A DNA stretch of 58,864 nucleotides, taken from contig JAGBPZ010000167.1 in the NCBI GenBank assembly GCA_017633115.1, positions 1 to 58,864 of the forward strand. Direction: 5' to 3'. Under the pieces are notes generated by a model. The model saw only the letters and a program-made list of their open reading frames with translations, had not been told where the DNA came from and ran no database searches. This document shows positions 9,755 through 18,708 of this stretch, one piece after another. The translations under genes were made by a program, and so were the position numbers. Origin of the DNA: Erysipelotrichaceae bacterium (GTDB taxonomy: Bacteria > Bacillota_I > Bacilli_A > Erysipelotrichales > Coprobacillaceae). The first letter of the stretch is position 1, and the number at the start of each line of letters is the position of its first letter.

Positions 9755-11653
9755 TTATTGATTTAATCGTTCTTTCATTGAAACAAATGGGGTGCCTCCA
9801 CCGCCATAATAACGGCTGAACATTTCATAGAATTCCAGTCTCAATACTTGAATGCCTACAACCAGGCCTTCCAGACACATGACAAACAGGTTACCAATGA
9901 CCAGGACAATCCAATAGCCAAAGCCACCGATCATCGCTGCCAGACGGTAAACAACCAGCATCATACCAGCATGAGACATGACAAAGCCGCCAACACGCAG
10001 GAATGACATTGTATTTGAAATAAAAGTCAAAATGACTTCAAACAATTCAAAGAATGATTCAGCAAAGAAGCCGCCAAATCCAGCTGGAAATGGTTTAGTT
10101 CCTTCTAAGATATTTGTTAATGGTTCTTTTAAGAACATCAGAACCACTGAAATCACCAAACAAATCAGGATAAATGGCATACCTAATGGTAAATGCAGCT
10201 TCAATACTTTATTGATTGCAAAAATCAGCACGGCAACATAGAAGACCAAACCACTGACACCATTTTGTGAGAACAATAGTTCTCCAATTCGATGACGTTT
10301 CGCTGATAAATAGATATTGAAAGAAATTGAGATAATGATCAACAGAACCCCAATCGCAATCGCTGCTGCCAATAAAGTCATCGTGTTGCTTGATGACATT
10401 GGCAAGAAGAATGGTGTTAAAATTTCCTCACTGCCAAAGACAGAACCAAAGAGAATACCAAACAAAGCAGCAAACAAACCAATACGAACACCGACAGCTC
10501 CCAGCTCAATCTTTTTCCATTTATAAATGAGGTAGCCTAATAATGATAAAAGCAAGCCCTGACCAACGTCGCCAAACATAATACCGAACAAAAATGAATA
10601 AGTGACTGCTACGATCAATGTTGGATCGAGGTCAGTATATGTTGGTACACCATACATTTCGACAAACATCTTAAAAGGTCTTACCAACCAATTGTTGGAG
10701 ATCTTTGATGGTGGATAAAGACGGGTGTCATCAAACGGTGATGAAATCGATACACGTATACGTTCATCATGGCTGAATTTCTTTTCATAGCTGATGGCAT
10801 CCTGTGGTTCGGCAAAACCATAAATAGCTGCATCTTCACCAAAGACGACGACATACTGTCGTGCTTTTGCCGTACGGTTAAAACTCTTTAATGTTGCATA
10901 GTACTTAAAAATCGTTTCCTTATTGTCCTCAATGGCACTCTTCTGACGTTCTTTTAAATGTTCTAAGTAATCAATGGCTTTGGCATTTTGTTCTTTAAGC
11001 TGCACCATAGCCTCTCTAGGATTACCATGAACGAAATCAGGAATATAAATACGCTCAAACAATAAAGATGAAAAAATATTGTCGATTTCTGGTGCCTTGG
11101 AACGCGTCGTTACATACAGACAGTAAGTATTTTTTGCTTCTCTCTGAAAAACCTCAAAAAGGAAAATCTGATTCGCATAATGACCAAGCATATCCAGTTT
11201 TTCAGTAGGCATTCTACCAAATCGAATCTGCAGATTCTTTGATGCAAACAATTCATCGAAGTCAAATGATTCATCATCCATATACTTCAGAATATCCATA
11301 GCATCATTGTTTTCCTTAATCATGATATTCAAATCAGCCGAGACTTTGTCAATCTCTTTGACTTTGTCTTCAATATCACTCAAGAACTGATCGACTTCTT
11401 CAACATCGATCGTTTCCAATGGTTCACGCTCTTCAATCTTAAAATTGAAGGTTTGCGCGAATTCAGTGACACGTGTCATCAAGTCAGCGTACACTGTGTT
11501 AGGTGCTAATACAGATAAACCTTTGACTTTATCAACAAACTTTGAGGCTGGTTCAGGGTGGAAATCTTCCGCATCGATTAGTTGCAGTAATATCTCATCG
11601 GCAATATCTTTGGGAAATTCGATTTCCATCAGCTTTAGCTCCGCTATCGCCAT
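9755..11653 (-). CDS. ntpI: V-type ATPase subunit I (membrane stator, subunit a)
   Basis: The roughly 632-residue protein has a hydrophilic, partly coiled-coil N-terminal half (about 1-330) and a C-terminal membrane half with seven or eight spans. Conserved membrane motifs include FGIMFGDVGQGL and LSFLRVGGFV-like SFLRVGGFVMSHAGM, which carry the essential Arg of the ion half-channels. ATG 11653 is 7 bases after AGGAGA and preferred over ATG 11659. It is placed between C and K. Length is typical (about 630-660). Confidence 0.95.
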   Translation of the reverse strand: MAIAELKLMEIEFPKDIADEILLQLIDAEDFHPEPASKFVDKVKGLSVLAPNTVYADLMTRVTEFAQTFNFKIEEREPLETIDVEEVDQFLSDIEDKVKEIDKVSADLNIMIKENNDAMDILKYMDDESFDFDELFASKNLQIRFGRMPTEKLDMLGHYANQIFLFEVFQREAKNTYCLYVTTRSKAPEIDNIFSSLLFERIYIPDFVHGNPREAMVQLKEQNAKAIDYLEHLKERQKSAIEDNKETIFKYYATLKSFNRTAKARQYVVVFGEDAAIYGFAEPQDAISYEKKFSHDERIRVSISSPFDDTRLYPPSKISNNWLVRPFKMFVEMYGVPTYTDLDPTLIVAVTYSFLFGIMFGDVGQGLLLSLLGYLIYKWKKIELGAVGVRIGLFAALFGILFGSVFGSEEILTPFFLPMSSSNTMTLLAAAIAIGVLLIIISISFNIYLSAKRHRIGELLFSQNGVSGLVFYVAVLIFAINKVLKLHLPLGMPFILICLVISVVLMFLKEPLTNILEGTKPFPAGFGGFFAESFFELFEVILTFISNTMSFLRVGGFVMSHAGMMLVVYRLAAMIGGFGYWIVLVIGNLFVMCLEGLVVGIQVLRLEFYEMFSRYYGGGGTPFVSMKERLNQ

Positions 11654-11668
11654 ACTCATTCTCCTTTA

Positions 11669-12694
11669 TTAATAAATTAACAATTGTTCGATTTTATCCT
11701 GAGATTCAAGATAACGAACACCTTCAGTAATATGTTTTAGATTGGCAAGTTCTATCGTCTGTAAAATCACATAAGTCATATAGACAACTGCCGGTTGCGT
11801 TGAATAACGCATAAAGCGTTTAGCCAGATTATATTTAATGCCTTCTGCATAATACTCAATAAAGACAAATTCTTTTGGATCCAGATAGAGTTTATATTCA
11901 GAATCAGCAAGCATCATCAGAAATGTTTCAGCATTTTTGGCATTAATCAATTCGTCCATCTTTTTTAATGGGATGCGACTATAGTCCAGATAGAGAACCT
12001 GACGAATGTCATCAGGTGAAACATTGAAAAATTTCTTTAATCGGTAGATACGACAGATATTATCAAGCTCGATCAACGTTTCAATAATTTGCAACAGATC
12101 TTTACGCGTTTGTCCACGATATTTTGATGTCGCAATATTGATATAAGTTTCATAATACAAACGCTTGAGATCACGATTGATTTTTGAGACATTGTCCCAA
12201 CCATGCGCATTCGTATATAATCTTAAAACGAGTTCATAAGGGGTGTCAGTCATTGCATCAACAAGTTCTTCATAACTCGTTACTCTTTCTAATTGATCAA
12301 AATCGATATGACCATGTTTTTTGATATCTCGAGGTACTTTCGCCATTGTGTATGGGGCACCAGTATTAAGCGAGGTAATTTTATTGAGAATCGCTCGTTC
12401 TTCTATAGTCATTAAAGCGACACGGAAAAACGGCAGTTCTTTGACACTGACATAACGAATTAATTGCGCCAGCCTTGTCATCAACACTTCATCATAAAGT
12501 ACTTCCAATTCACCACGGGTACTCACATGAGCATGAGAGTTAAAGACTTTACTGTAGCCGTTAACACCTTTGAGATAATTAAAGATGTCTTCCATACTTG
12601 TTTTACGCATTAATTCTTCATATTCAGATTTACCTAAGCGACGCGCATACATTGAATGGGCTTTAGCCAAAATGGCATTAGATGCAAAACTCAT
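11669..12694 (-). CDS. ntpC: V-type ATPase subunit C (rotor-to-membrane adaptor)
   Basis: The 341-residue helical protein has the start SFASNAILAKAHSMYARRLG and the internal segments ERAILNKITSLN and LDNICRIYRLKKFF expected of subunit C/d, which couples the D/F shaft to the K ring. The start is 2 bases after the stop of the small H subunit gene, with only a weak ribosome binding site, so translation may be coupled. Confidence 0.92.
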   Translation of the reverse strand: MSFASNAILAKAHSMYARRLGKSEYEELMRKTSMEDIFNYLKGVNGYSKVFNSHAHVSTRGELEVLYDEVLMTRLAQLIRYVSVKELPFFRVALMTIEERAILNKITSLNTGAPYTMAKVPRDIKKHGHIDFDQLERVTSYEELVDAMTDTPYELVLRLYTNAHGWDNVSKINRDLKRLYYETYINIATSKYRGQTRKDLLQIIETLIELDNICRIYRLKKFFNVSPDDIRQVLYLDYSRIPLKKMDELINAKNAETFLMMLADSEYKLYLDPKEFVFIEYYAEGIKYNLAKRFMRYSTQPAVVYMTYVILQTIELANLKHITEGVRYLESQDKIEQLLIY

Positions 12695-12696
12695 AT

Positions 12697-13011
12697 TTAG
12701 TCATCACTTAAACAGCGTTTCACCAGTTGAGCAACCAGTTCATCTTTATTAGTACTATAGACCTCTTCAAGACGTTTAAGGTTAAGCTCATAATCACGTC
12801 TGGTAGCAGCTTTTGCGTTATCAAACTGAACTTGCAGAGCCGCTTTCTTCCATTCAATTGTACCAGTATAATCTCTGGCGAAGCTCTCATAGAGTTCTTG
12901 TCTCTTTTCTGTCAGATGTTCATTGACGCCAGCCTTTTCTTTTTTGACTGCAGCAAGTTTTTCCTGACATTCATGGTCGATTCGAACAATATCGATAATA
13001 TATTGATTCAT
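12697..13011 (-). CDS. ntpF: V-type ATPase subunit G/H (peripheral stalk coiled coil)
   Basis: The 104-residue, almost entirely helical and highly charged protein is the first gene of the operon. Its length, position and Glu/Lys-rich heptad pattern match the stalk subunit that forms a heterodimer with E (NtpF in Enterococcus). The sequence itself is poorly conserved, so the assignment leans on context. An AAAGGGGG ribosome binding site precedes ATG 13011. Confidence 0.78.
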   Translation of the reverse strand: MNQYIIDIVRIDHECQEKLAAVKKEKAGVNEHLTEKRQELYESFARDYTGTIEWKKAALQVQFDNAKAATRRDYELNLKRLEEVYSTNKDELVAQLVKRCLSDD

Positions 13012-13314
13012 ACAATAACCCCCTTTGTGCCTATTTTACTCCTCTTATATATCTCATTCAAGAACGAACTATAATATTACAATATTATTTGTAGCGTTCT
13101 ATATTATTCATATATAGTTATTATCGTATAAAGATATATATTGTGGGCTGATGATAATCAAAACAGGTTTTGATCCATGGAGTTCATCATTTTACCGTCA
13201 TAGGGGCTTTCATTGACAAATAATATCTCATTATGATATAAAATAATCATCTATTAAGAACACATTTAAAGTTGTGGTTATACACTACTTTCACTATATA
13301 GGGGGAAAATTGAT
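13012..13314. promoter_or_regulatory. Divergent control region between V-ATPase operon and hom
   Basis: This 303-base gap has no gene. It holds a nested inverted repeat (outer AGAACG 13061-13066 with CGTTCT 13095-13100; inner TAATATT/AATATTA at 13072-13087) upstream of the V-ATPase genes. It also has an 8-bp repeat ATCAAAAC/GTTTTGAT at 13157-13174, and the hom promoter TTGACA (13213-13218) / TATAAA (13237-13242) with an 18-base spacer. No clear V-ATPase -35/-10 pair could be settled on. No riboswitch consensus was recognised. Confidence 0.55.
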
Positions 13315-14469
13315 ATGATCGTAGGTATTATCGGTCTAGGAACAGTCGGGTATGGGACTCTTGATATCCTGACAAAAGAAAAAGAAAGACTAGAAAAACT
13401 GATCAAAGAAGAAATCAGAGTGAAATATGGCTGTGCACTTGAAAATGTCGAATTACCTGAAGGCGTTATTTATACAACTGATTATCGTGATGTCATCAAT
13501 GATGAGGAAGTTGATGTCGTTGTCGAATTAATCGGTGGCACAACTATTGCCAAAACAATCATTCTTGAAGCCATTAAAAATGGTAAAAATGTGGTTACTG
13601 CCAATAAAGCATTAATTGCCCATCATGCCCAGGAAATCTTTGAAGCAGCTCGCCACAATAATGTAAAAATCTATTACGAAGCATCAGTTGGTGGTGGAAT
13701 TCCAGTTGTTGTACCAGCAAAAGAAAACCTTGTTGCCAATAATATTTTGAAAATCGAAGGTATCCTTAATGGCACAACCAACTTCATTCTTTCATTAATG
13801 GAAACAGATAATCTCGATTTCGATGAAGCACTTCACATCGCAGAAGGATTTGGCTATGTCGAAGCAGACGCATCACTTGACCTAGATGGTATTGATGCCG
13901 CTCATAAAATCTATATCCTGGCAATGAATGCCTATGAAACATTCTTTGATTTTGATTCAATCAAAACTGAAGGCATCCGCAAAGTCACTAAGAAAGATAT
14001 GGATTATGCCAAACAATTAGGCTATCGTATTAAATTAATTGCTCAGGCAAAGAAACTTGACAATGGTTATGGTATTGATGTTGCCCCTACCCTTGTTAAG
14101 AAAAAAGGTATGATTTCTCACGTTATGCAGGCTTATAACGTGGTTGAATTCACTTGTGATTACCTTGATAATGTCATCTTCTACGGCAAGGGTGCAGGAC
14201 GTTATGTCACTGCCAGTGCTGTTGTCTCTGATATTATTAAGACCGCAAGAGAAGATAAATGGATCCATGCCTATGCACCTAAGCAGAAAGTCGTTCCTAT
14301 CACAAAGAGTCGTTATTATGTCAGAACAACATCCAATCTGGATCTTGATTATGATATCTACTTCTCTGAAGGTGAAGACAATGTTTACATCACTCCAGAA
14401 ATGGAACGTTCCGTTCTGGATGCACATGTTGGCGATGCCGTTTGTCAGATTTTTAAAGTTAGAGGTTAA
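13315..14469 (+). CDS. hom: Homoserine dehydrogenase
   Basis: The 384-residue enzyme reduces aspartate semialdehyde to homoserine with NAD(P)H, the branch leading to threonine and methionine. The Rossmann motif GLGTVG is at residues 7-12, with VVTANKALIA in the coenzyme domain and the catalytic-domain signature EGFGYVEADASLDLDGIDAAHK near residues 180-200. Bacillus Hom is about 430 residues with a C-terminal ACT domain. Here only about 60 residues remain after the catalytic domain (starting near SRYYVRTTSN), so the ACT domain is shortened or diverged. A strong promoter and a GGGGGA ribosome binding site precede it. It converges with asd. Confidence 0.95.
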   Translation: MIVGIIGLGTVGYGTLDILTKEKERLEKLIKEEIRVKYGCALENVELPEGVIYTTDYRDVINDEEVDVVVELIGGTTIAKTIILEAIKNGKNVVTANKALIAHHAQEIFEAARHNNVKIYYEASVGGGIPVVVPAKENLVANNILKIEGILNGTTNFILSLMETDNLDFDEALHIAEGFGYVEADASLDLDGIDAAHKIYILAMNAYETFFDFDSIKTEGIRKVTKKDMDYAKQLGYRIKLIAQAKKLDNGYGIDVAPTLVKKKGMISHVMQAYNVVEFTCDYLDNVIFYGKGAGRYVTASAVVSDIIKTAREDKWIHAYAPKQKVVPITKSRYYVRTTSNLDLDYDIYFSEGEDNVYITPEMERSVLDAHVGDAVCQIFKVRG

Positions 14470-14473
14470 AATA

Positions 14474-14510
14474 AAAACAGCGATCGTTTCGTACGATTGC
14501 TGCTTTTTTA
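14474..14510 (+). terminator. hom terminator
   Basis: A stem pairs CAGCGATCGT (14478-14487) with ACGATTGCTG (14493-14502), including one G-T pair, and is followed by CTTTTTTA. Confidence 0.8.
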
Positions 14511-14534
14511 TTGATTTCTTGTTGACACACCGAT

Positions 14535-14575
14535 ATTAAAAATCACTTCCATTAAATTTTGAAAGTGATTTTTGG
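14535..14575 (-). terminator. asd terminator
   Basis: An 11-bp stem (14538-14548 with 14563-14573) is flanked by A- and T-runs just past the asd stop. It can act in both directions. Confidence 0.75.
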
Positions 14576-14577
14576 TT

Positions 14578-15666
14578 TTAGTCTTTAGGCTGAATATAAT
14601 TTTTAGCAACTAATGTTTCTGCGCAAAGCACTGCACCACCGGCAGCACCACGTAATGTGTTATGTGATAAACCAACGAATTTCCAGTCGTAAACTGAGTC
14701 TTCACGAATACGTCCAATTGAAATACCCATACCTTTTTCAAAGTTGACATCCAATGTAATCTGTGGACGATTGTCATCAGTCATATACTGAATAAACTGT
14801 TTTGGTGCACTTGGTAAATCAAGTTCCTGAGGTAAGCCACGATAAGATTCCAGCTTTTCAATTAACTGTTCTTTTGTTGGATTCTTTCTAAATTTTACAA
14901 AAGCAGCAGCTGTGTGACCATTTAAGACCGGCACACGGATACACTGACAAGTAATCTTAGGTTCTGTAGCCTTAACGATTTTACCATCTTCAATATGACC
15001 CCAGATTTTCAGTGGTTCTTCTTCAGATTTTTCTTCTTCACCACCGATGAAAGGAATGATATTACCAACCATTTCTGGCCATGTATCAAATGTTTTACCA
15101 GCACCAGAGATTGCTTGATAAGTTGTGATGACAGCTTCATAAGGTTCAAATTCTGCCCAGGCATTTAATGCTGGTGTATAACTCTGAATTGAGCAATTAG
15201 GTTTAACCGCAATGAAACCTCTCTTTGTACCTAAACGCTGACGCTGTGCTTCAATAATAGCGAAATGATCATCATTGATTTCTGGAATAACCATTGGTAC
15301 ATCATCAGTCCAACGATGAGCACTGTTATTAGAAACAACAGGTGTTTCTGCTTTAGCATATGCATATTCAATTTCTTTGATTTCATCTTTGGCCATTGCC
15401 AGAGCAGAGAAAACAAAGTCAACTTTTGATGTGATTGTATCAATTTCATTAATATTTAATACCATCATGTCTTTGACATAGTCTGGCATTGGTGTTTCCA
15501 TTTTCCATCTATTACCTACAGCCTGTTCATAAGTCTGATTCGCACTTCTTGCACTAGCGGCTACAGCTGTCACTTCAAACCATGGATGCTGATCCATTAA
15601 AGTGACAAAACGCTGACCGACCATACCTGTAGCGCCAAGAATACCAACGCGTAACTTCTTTTCCAT
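14578..15666 (-). CDS. asd: Aspartate-semialdehyde dehydrogenase (archaeal/fungal type)
   Basis: The 362-residue enzyme reduces aspartyl-phosphate to aspartate semialdehyde, feeding lysine, diaminopimelate and homoserine synthesis. The NADP-binding GATGMVGQRF is at 11-20, the catalytic Cys is in VKPNCSIQ (C158) and the general-base His is in VLNGH (H251). The sequence around the Cys and the overall form match the archaeal/fungal-like branch rather than the B. subtilis type. A GGGGGA ribosome binding site precedes ATG 15666. It converges with hom. Confidence 0.95.
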   Translation of the reverse strand: MEKKLRVGILGATGMVGQRFVTLMDQHPWFEVTAVAASARSANQTYEQAVGNRWKMETPMPDYVKDMMVLNINEIDTITSKVDFVFSALAMAKDEIKEIEYAYAKAETPVVSNNSAHRWTDDVPMVIPEINDDHFAIIEAQRQRLGTKRGFIAVKPNCSIQSYTPALNAWAEFEPYEAVITTYQAISGAGKTFDTWPEMVGNIIPFIGGEEEKSEEEPLKIWGHIEDGKIVKATEPKITCQCIRVPVLNGHTAAAFVKFRKNPTKEQLIEKLESYRGLPQELDLPSAPKQFIQYMTDDNRPQITLDVNFEKGMGISIGRIREDSVYDWKFVGLSHNTLRGAAGGAVLCAETLVAKNYIQPKD

Positions 15667-15750
15667 ACGTGTGATCCCCCTTCGTATTTGACATCCGCAA
15701 ATGTCTTGTCACTATGCTAAACCATCACTGTTAAAAAATCAACTAAAAAT

Positions 15751-16752
15751 TTACAGGTTCTCAATACCATATCCTGACAAGCTTTTTTGCAATTCTTCAA
15801 TAAGAGTTTCTTTTAAATCCACCGGCCCTTCGACACGGACCAGCGAGCCATGCTGCATCAGCCACATTTTGAGCCCTTGAGAATTAAGAACTTCTTTGAT
15901 TTCAGCACGATAATAGTGATCCTGAAGCTTTGTCATTGTCATATCTTCACCAAAGCGGGAAACAATATCTCTCAATAACGCTTCATGGAAAACGATGTCA
16001 AGATCAATTAAACGTCCATTAACGAACATGTTGAATGACTGGTTAATGTATTCATCCATATCATATTGTTCACGCAGTTCAATAAAAGCACCTTTTGTAC
16101 TCTGGCACTTGCGCATACGATCAATACGATACATACTCAACTGATTCTTACGTCCTAAGAAACAACCAATTAAATAATAATGGTTATGATCTAGCAGGAT
16201 GCGGTAAGGAGATACAACATATCGTGTACCCTGATACCCTCTTGTTGAGGCCACTTCACGAGGACGATCATGTTCAATCACATAGTTGACATATTCAAAA
16301 GCGATATTCTTCTCCTGATCAATAGCATGGAGAATCGTGGTCAGTTTCGTCATCAACGAATCAGAGACATGATAAACTGATGATAAATCGTTGATGATCA
16401 GGCGATCTTCCTGAGTACGTCCGACAAGCTTCAGCAACAATTGACTTAAAGAGTCCTTATCTTCTTCTGACAGGTCACGATTATAATAAAGTGAATCCAA
16501 CAAAAATTGAATCTGTCCATCTTCAAAAAAAGTCTTATTGATCATGAAACCACGTTTACGAATCGTAATAATGATGTCTTCATCAAAGAAAAGACGGAAG
16601 AACTCATTGAGCTGCTTGATAATACTGTACACCGTATTGATTCCAAGTGGCTGGCCGTTGTCCTTCATCGTATCCATGATGACCTGAGCACTTAATGGTT
16701 CAGTGGCTTCCATCAATAGTGATAATATTTCGCGCATGCGTTCTCCCGTCAT
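15751..16752 (-). CDS. WYL-domain transcriptional regulator
   Basis: The 333-residue protein has an N-terminal winged-helix region (about 1-65) and a WYL domain (about 135-230). The core reads TRYVVSPYRILLDHNHYYLIGC, seen in two halves around residues 180-202, followed by MYRIDRMRKC. A C-terminal WCX-like extension ends the protein. WYL regulators bind nucleic-acid or nucleotide ligands and often control defence or DNA-repair genes; no such genes are next door. It lies 11 bases after the upstream 195-residue gene in the same operon. AGGAGA precedes ATG 16752. Confidence 0.85.
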   Translation of the reverse strand: MTGERMREILSLLMEATEPLSAQVIMDTMKDNGQPLGINTVYSIIKQLNEFFRLFFDEDIIITIRKRGFMINKTFFEDGQIQFLLDSLYYNRDLSEEDKDSLSQLLLKLVGRTQEDRLIINDLSSVYHVSDSLMTKLTTILHAIDQEKNIAFEYVNYVIEHDRPREVASTRGYQGTRYVVSPYRILLDHNHYYLIGCFLGRKNQLSMYRIDRMRKCQSTKGAFIELREQYDMDEYINQSFNMFVNGRLIDLDIVFHEALLRDIVSRFGEDMTMTKLQDHYYRAEIKEVLNSQGLKMWLMQHGSLVRVEGPVDLKETLIEELQKSLSGYGIENL

Positions 16753-16763
16753 ATGCTATTCTC

Positions 16764-17351
16764 CTAACTATATCTGACCTGTAGACTCTGTCTTTCTAAG
16801 CGATCATAATAACGCAACAGACGCAAATAACCAGTTGCCGTGTAAGAAGAGAATAAATCTAATAAAGCATCACTGGCTACATGATCCATCATTGATAAGT
16901 AGCGATAGGCTTCATCAATCTCTTCTTCAACCAGGCAGAAGTAAGCAGCCTGTTCATAGTTGATATAATGACGATTAGCGAGTGTTTCAATCAGTACCTT
17001 CGGTGATAAATTCATCACATGTCTTAAAACGCGATACTGGTTGAGTGGGTCATTTAACTTCAATATTTTTTTCTTTAATTTAACTTTTTCCTGATGATAA
17101 ATCTCATTGTTAGCAAACAAATGATTCATCATAATGAGATGATTTTCCAGGTTTGTGAAATCCTGTACCTTTTGTAAGTGGGCTAAGCCAAGATAGAGGC
17201 AATAAGACTCAACGGCTTTGACTTTATCTTTCACGGCTTTGAGCGTCTTACAATCACTAAAATGAATTTGATAATCAGGATCAATCATATATAAATAATC
17301 CTTCATATCATCAACTGTAATACTGACTTTGTCTAAATAGTTCTCTAACAT
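16764..17351 (-). CDS. Helical protein of unknown function, partner of the WYL regulator
   Basis: The 195-residue, soluble, predicted all-helical protein has no recognised motif. It is rich in Leu, Tyr and His, with a tetratricopeptide-like look in the second half (NYEQAAYFCLVEEEIDEAYR). It is co-transcribed with the WYL regulator downstream, only 11 bases away, so it may be a regulatory partner (inference). No signal peptide or membrane span is seen. Confidence 0.6.
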   Translation of the reverse strand: MLENYLDKVSITVDDMKDYLYMIDPDYQIHFSDCKTLKAVKDKVKAVESYCLYLGLAHLQKVQDFTNLENHLIMMNHLFANNEIYHQEKVKLKKKILKLNDPLNQYRVLRHVMNLSPKVLIETLANRHYINYEQAAYFCLVEEEIDEAYRYLSMMDHVASDALLDLFSSYTATGYLRLLRYYDRLERQSLQVRYS

Positions 17352-17506
17352 TGTCTATCTCCCCTTTCATCATCATTATAGAGGAAACAGATTAGTCACA
17401 ATGTATAAGTGTCTATTTCAACCACTATTATTAGTTGTTAAACATATTTTATAACCAATGAAAACGAAATTCAATGGCATATCAGATAAATAAACGCATT
17501 TGTGCC

Positions 17507-17535
17507 TTTACCTTAGAATACGAATTGATTAAAAT
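17507..17535 (+). promoter_or_regulatory. Promoter of the yigZ-mntP operon
   Basis: TTTACC (17507-17512) and TAAAAT (17530-17535) are separated by exactly 17 bases, 16 bases before the chosen yigZ ATG. Its position also argues against the longer reading frame beginning at 17474. Confidence 0.6.
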
Positions 17536-17551
17536 ATCATGTAGGGTGATT

Positions 17552-18154
17552 ATGATGAAATCCATTAAAGATACAGTGGTCCATACAACCGTTATTAAAA
17601 AGTCAACATTCATTACTACGCTTGTGCCATGCAGTGATGTTTCTGAAGTCAATGACTTGGTCGCTCTCTATGGTAAAGAAGATGCCACCCACAACTGCGT
17701 TGCCTACATTATCAACAATCAGGAACGAGCTGATGATGATGGGGAACCTGGTGGTACTGCCGGTCTGCCAATGTTGAATGTTTTAAAACGACAAGGATTA
17801 GAAAACATTCTCGCTATTGTGACTCGTTACTTTGGCGGTATCAAACTAGGTGCTGGCGGCTTGACCCGTGCCTATACCAACAGTGTTGCCGATGCTTTAA
17901 AACAGGCTGAAATCGTCGAAAAAGAATTGGTCAAGCTTTATCATGTAACGATTGACTATCACTATATCAAGAAAATGGATTATCTGATCAAAGCTAAATC
18001 ACTCCCTTGTATCAATACATATTATGATGAACGCGTGCACTATCATCTCTATATTAAAGATGAATCATTTTTAAAGGAATTGCAGGAGATGACAGCCAAT
18101 ACGTTCACCAGTGAACTGATCGGTGAAGATTATATTCCCGTCGTAGAAGGATAA
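17552..18154 (+). CDS. yigZ: YigZ/IMPACT-family protein
   Basis: The 200-residue protein belongs to the YigZ/IMPACT family (UPF0029 domain plus a C-terminal DUF1949-like domain). The signature stretch is at about residues 55-115: HNCVAYIIN, then DDGEPGGTAGLPML, then RYFGGIKLGAGGLTRAY. In eukaryotes IMPACT binds GCN1; the bacterial role is not established, although ribosome-linked proline-peptide functions have been suggested. An open frame extends upstream to 17474, but a promoter lies inside it and AGGGTGAT directly precedes the ATG pair at 17552. mntP begins 4 bases after the stop. Confidence 0.9.
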   Translation: MMKSIKDTVVHTTVIKKSTFITTLVPCSDVSEVNDLVALYGKEDATHNCVAYIINNQERADDDGEPGGTAGLPMLNVLKRQGLENILAIVTRYFGGIKLGAGGLTRAYTNSVADALKQAEIVEKELVKLYHVTIDYHYIKKMDYLIKAKSLPCINTYYDERVHYHLYIKDESFLKELQEMTANTFTSELIGEDYIPVVEG

Positions 18155-18158
18155 CGTT

Positions 18159-18707
18159 ATGTCATATTTTGAAATCTTTATCATTGGAATTGGGCTCTCG
18201 ATGGATGCATTTGCGGTATCGATTGGTAAAGGCCTCTCAGTTTCTAAACTTAAACTTAAACATATACTTCTTTGTGGTCTTTACTTTGGTATCTTTCAGG
18301 GACTTATGCCTTTTATTGGTTACACCCTGGGCAGCCAGTTTAGCAGTTTGATTGACCGTTATGATCATTGGATTGCCTTTATTCTATTGGTTTTTATTGG
18401 TGTGAATATGATCAAAGAATCATTTGAAGAAGAGCATTCAAACAATGACTTTTCAGTGAAAGAAATGACACTGTTAGCTATTGCAACATCCATTGATGCA
18501 TTGTCTGTCGGTGTTACATTCTCTTTCTTCGACATTCACATCATCCCTGCCTGTCTGCTTATCACCCTCACAACTTTTGTGATTTCAATGGTTGGTGTTG
18601 TCATCGGCAATATATTTGGCAATCGTTATGAGCAGCGTGCAGAAATCTTTGGCGGTTGTATTCTCATCCTGATTGGTTTGCGCTTATTAATTGGAGGTTT
18701 GTTGTAA
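18159..18707 (+). CDS. mntP: Manganese exporter MntP
   Basis: The 182-residue membrane protein has six predicted spans and the two conserved acidic motifs of the family, IGLSMDAFAVSIGKGL (about 11-26) and ATSIDALSVGVTF (near 108-120). These Asp residues form the Mn2+ path. MntP exports excess Mn2+. No yybP-ykoY manganese riboswitch is visible; the gene is the second in the yigZ operon. Confidence 0.93.
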   Translation: MSYFEIFIIGIGLSMDAFAVSIGKGLSVSKLKLKHILLCGLYFGIFQGLMPFIGYTLGSQFSSLIDRYDHWIAFILLVFIGVNMIKESFEEEHSNNDFSVKEMTLLAIATSIDALSVGVTFSFFDIHIIPACLLITLTTFVISMVGVVIGNIFGNRYEQRAEIFGGCILILIGLRLLIGGLL

Positions 18708-18708
18708 T

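Noticed and set aside
17474-17551. Longer N terminus of YigZ
   Set aside because: A promoter lies inside it, and the best ribosome binding site precedes 17552.
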